Below, piece by piece: positions 6,853 through 8,678 of a stretch of DNA of 8,678 nucleotides. The notes beneath the pieces are model-generated. The model was not told the origin of the DNA and searched no databases. It saw nothing but the letters and a program-made list of their open reading frames with translations. The first letter of the stretch is position 1. Each line of letters starts with the position of its first letter. Source of the stretch: Thermodesulfobacteriota bacterium (GTDB taxonomy: Bacteria; Desulfobacterota; S145-22); the NCBI GenBank assembly GCA_024763435.1, contig JANTFN010000063.1, positions 1 to 8,678 of the forward strand, in the 5' to 3' direction. The translations under genes and the position numbers were made by a program.

Positions 6853-8484
6853 TTAAAACAACCCCATTTCTTTCGCCTTGGTAACCAGCTCAGGCTCTTT
6901 CCAGAACTTGTCGATTCCAAGCCTCTCCGCAATCGTATTCACAGCGCAATATCCGGGACCAAAGGTTATCATGCCGCCCGAGAAGGTGCTCGCCCCGCAC
7001 ATGTAAAGATCCTCAACCGGCGTAAAATGGCGGCTGCAGAATTCGTTCGGCCTGAAATAACCCATCTGAAGGGGAAGATAAGCCCCCTGTTTGAAACATC
7101 CCTGCCGCATATCCGGAAACTTGTTCTCCGTATCCAGCGGCGTTCCGATATAATCCCAGGCATCATTGTCTTTCATATTGGGCGCATATTTAATCAGGGT
7201 TTTCTTGCAGCGTTCGGCAAAATCGCGGCGCACCCGGTTCCACTCCTCCGGACCGCCATCCGCGAGGTCATAAGGCGCGCATTCCATGGAAATAAGCCCA
7301 ATATGTTTTATGGCGCTGCCGGCATGTCGATTCACCCGCAGGGGGTCATGCAGGGATGGGAAACAGCAGTTAAAACCGCCGTCATGCAACTCACCCCGTT
7401 TTGAGGCTTCAAAGTGGTCAACGAGGTCCTGCTCGCTCTCGTACCCCACGACATAAATCAGAGAATCGGCCAGTTCCGGATTCTTCTCCGCCACGGTAAA
7501 CTTCGGGGCGTCATAAAGGGCCATATGAACGGTAAAAAAGCTCATGTCAGAGTATTTCCACTCGTTGAGCCGGATAATCATCTCATCTTCGAGGTAGTCT
7601 TCCCCGACAAGCTCATAAAAGGTCTGGTGCGGGTTGAGGCTGCTGCAGACAAACTGTTTCGCTTTGATGACGCTTCCATCATCCAGCTCCACACCTGTTG
7701 CCTTGCCATTCTCAATAATAATCTTTTCTATCACGCATCCCGTCACAACCCTTCCGCCGCTCTCAGAGATAAACTTTCCCAGGAGGTGCGCCAGATGGTG
7801 CGACCCGCCTCTGCACAGGCGATAATGATACCCGCGGTTAATCATCAGGGGGACAAGATATCCCAATCCTTCGAGGTCATAATCAAGCCCCCACATCGTG
7901 GCAAGGTAGAGAAACAGGGCGCGAACCCTGTCATTTTCAAAGGTGTCATCCACAATCTGCTTCGGCGTCAATCCCGTAAGGCTGTCAACCCACTTGGTTA
8001 CAGGATGCACTTCCAGCTTGCTTGCCTGTTCCAGGCTTGGGATGGGGTTTACATAACTTGCCGGCGCGAGAAAAAGGTCCATGGCCTCCTGTGACTTGTT
8101 GTGAAACTCCATAAAGGCATCCGCGTCGTGCTGCGAAAATTTCTTAATCGATTCGTATGATTTTTGAGGATCCTTGTATAAGGCCAGATGTGTCCCGTCC
8201 AGGAACGGCATGACAACCTGGAGCTCCGGATATATCCACTCCAGATCATATTTTTTCTCGAGTTCCAGGTCTTTAATGGGGGGGGCGTATTCAACCATCA
8301 TGTGATAAATGGCATGGCTGTCGATAAGAAGACCGGGAAGTGTCAGGTTCTCCGTGGCCAATCCTCCCCCAATCTCATACCGACGCTCCAATACCGCTAT
8401 CTTCAAACCAGCCTTAGCGAGATAAGCTGCAACCGTAAGCCCGTTTGGCCCTCCTCCGATTACAATTCCATCAAACTCACTCAT
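6853..8484 (-). CDS. CrtI/PYROXD2-like FAD-dependent oxidoreductase 1
   Basis: A 543-residue flavoprotein of the phytoene desaturase-like superfamily. The FAD-binding fold is intact: IVIGGGPNGLTVAAYLAKAG (7-26), with E33 for the ribose and YEIGGGLATE (36-45) following. The C-terminal FAD element is also present: YMCGASTFSGGMITFGPGY (494-512), then AVNTIAERLG. The middle part carries the FSQHDAD motif shared with FAD oxidoreductase 2. The start is placed at 8484 because AAAGGAGGT lies directly upstream (GGAGG core 5 nt from the ATG) and the Rossmann strand begins at residue 6. In-frame starts farther up (TTG 8547, ATG 8517) would put the ribosome binding site inside the coding region. There is no signal peptide. 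It is the first gene of the cluster. With its paralogue it recalls the CtmA/CtmB limonene dehydrogenase pair in architecture only; substrate and electron acceptor are unknown. Alternatives are a desaturase or isomerase of a hydrophobic intermediate. Confidence 0.87.
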   Translation of the reverse strand: MSEFDGIVIGGGPNGLTVAAYLAKAGLKIAVLERRYEIGGGLATENLTLPGLLIDSHAIYHMMVEYAPPIKDLELEKKYDLEWIYPELQVVMPFLDGTHLALYKDPQKSYESIKKFSQHDADAFMEFHNKSQEAMDLFLAPASYVNPIPSLEQASKLEVHPVTKWVDSLTGLTPKQIVDDTFENDRVRALFLYLATMWGLDYDLEGLGYLVPLMINRGYHYRLCRGGSHHLAHLLGKFISESGGRVVTGCVIEKIIIENGKATGVELDDGSVIKAKQFVCSSLNPHQTFYELVGEDYLEDEMIIRLNEWKYSDMSFFTVHMALYDAPKFTVAEKNPELADSLIYVVGYESEQDLVDHFEASKRGELHDGGFNCCFPSLHDPLRVNRHAGSAIKHIGLISMECAPYDLADGGPEEWNRVRRDFAERCKKTLIKYAPNMKDNDAWDYIGTPLDTENKFPDMRQGCFKQGAYLPLQMGYFRPNEFCSRHFTPVEDLYMCGASTFSGGMITFGPGYCAVNTIAERLGIDKFWKEPELVTKAKEMGLF

Positions 8485-8488
8485 TTCT

Positions 8489-8497
8489 ACCTCCTTT
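8489..8497 (-). promoter_or_regulatory. Ribosome binding site that fixes the start of FAD oxidoreductase 1
   Basis: On the minus strand this reads AAAGGAGGT, close to a full anti-Shine-Dalgarno match, with its GGAGG core 5 nt before the ATG at 8484. It decides against the longer in-frame starts at 8517 and 8547. Confidence 0.85.
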
Positions 8498-8518
8498 ATA
8501 AAATATCGTGTTGACATC

Positions 8519-8547
8519 AAAATAAACGCTATGCTATACAAATTCAA
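8519..8547 (-). promoter_or_regulatory. Possible sigma70-type promoter of the cluster
   Basis: On the minus strand a -35-like TTGAAT (8547-8542) and a -10-like TATTTT (8524-8519) are separated by exactly 17 nt, each matching 4 of 6 consensus bases. The predicted transcript start near 8512 gives a leader of about 28 nt carrying the ribosome binding site. The match is modest in an AT-rich stretch. No -24/-12 sigma54 pattern was seen. Confidence 0.4.
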
Positions 8548-8557
8548 GGTAAAAATT

Positions 8558-8579
8558 CTTATCGTGCGATAAGGTTATC
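8558..8579. promoter_or_regulatory. Palindromic candidate operator upstream of the promoter
   Basis: CTTATCG-TG-CGATAAG (8558-8573) is a perfect inverted repeat with 7-bp arms and a 2-bp centre. It overlaps a second inverted repeat, GATAA-GG-TTATC (8568-8579), so three GATAA-type half-sites occur in 22 bp. It starts 10 bp upstream of the putative -35 box, a position suited to an activator or to a dimeric repressor. Size and symmetry are typical of TetR- or GntR-class sites, but no regulator gene is present in the window to assign it to. The rest of 8485-8678 holds no gene; it also shows a direct repeat, TCACATCA, at 8626-8633 and 8641-8648. Confidence 0.5.
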
Positions 8580-8678
8580 TTAAAACTAAAACAATGTGTG
8601 ATTATTAAAAAGAAATGAAAGCACTTCACATCAACCTTTCTCACATCATTACCTTTTTACATGTGGCTGAATCGAAAA

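Noticed and set aside
7414..8094. Plus-strand open frame of 226 codons
   Set aside because: It lies wholly inside the first flavoprotein gene on the other strand, its translation shows no family motif, and no ribosome binding site is evident. The same applies to the long plus-strand frames at 6772-7404, 5608-6081, 1194-1715 and 336-644.
4648..8484. Carotenoid biosynthesis cluster
   Set aside because: The two flavoproteins belong to the CrtI superfamily, but there is no phytoene synthase, prenyltransferase or cyclase, and the other neighbours are an SDR, a dikinase and an AOR.
8485..8547. N-terminal extension of FAD oxidoreductase 1 from TTG 8547 or ATG 8517
   Set aside because: The extension would contain the strong ribosome binding site of the ATG at 8484 and the putative promoter, and the FAD-binding strand normally begins within a few residues of the start, as it does from 8484.
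8597..8630. CRP-like site from TGTGA (8597-8601) and TCACA (8626-8630)
   Set aside because: The half-sites are 24 bp apart rather than 6, so they do not form a CRP-type operator.

Overview
The window is one stretch of a single-direction gene cluster: every credible gene lies on the minus strand, so transcription runs from high to low coordinates. By protein content it suggests a strict anaerobe. It encodes an aldehyde:ferredoxin oxidoreductase (tungsten-pterin family), a split PEP-synthase-type dikinase of the kind that phosphorylates phenol in anaerobes, and FAD oxidoreductases of the CrtI superfamily. Base composition is mid-range (about half G+C by eye). A sulfate-reducing or syntrophic member of the Desulfobacterota would fit, but this is inference from gene content; no rRNA or other phylogenetic marker is present.

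Layout in the direction of transcription. Upstream region 8485-8678 carries a possible sigma70-type promoter, a 16-bp palindrome just upstream of it and a strong ribosome binding site. Next come a CrtI-like FAD oxidoreductase (6853-8484), a small basic-tailed protein of unknown function (6347-6817), a second CrtI-like FAD oxidoreductase (4648-6306), a 99-nt gap with a perfect 11-bp GC-rich hairpin, an SDR dehydrogenase (3796-4548), the histidine/acceptor subunit (2092-3768) and the ATP-grasp subunit (1008-2078) of a two-protein dikinase. A 141-nt gap with a long imperfect inverted repeat follows. Last is the first 288 codons of an aldehyde:ferredoxin oxidoreductase (866 to the window edge), cut in the middle of its [4Fe-4S] cysteine motif. 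Gaps within the three blocks are 13-40 nt, as in an operon. The two longer gaps hold secondary structure that could set different expression levels for the blocks.

How the genes may work together (inference): two paired CrtI-type flavoproteins resemble in kind the limonene-oxidising pair CtmA/CtmB of Castellaniella defragrans, an oxygen-independent hydroxylation/dehydrogenation system. An SDR and an AOR would then take an alcohol to an aldehyde or ketone and on to an acid. The dikinase pair would add a phosphoryl group from ATP to a hydroxyl or enol on the same or a related compound, releasing AMP and phosphate, as phenylphosphate synthase does. No carboxylase, CoA ligase, CBS-domain PpsC-like subunit or regulator gene is present in the window, so this is not a standard phenol operon as far as it can be seen. 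I read it as a candidate undescribed catabolic (less likely biosynthetic) module for an alicyclic, terpenoid or aromatic compound.
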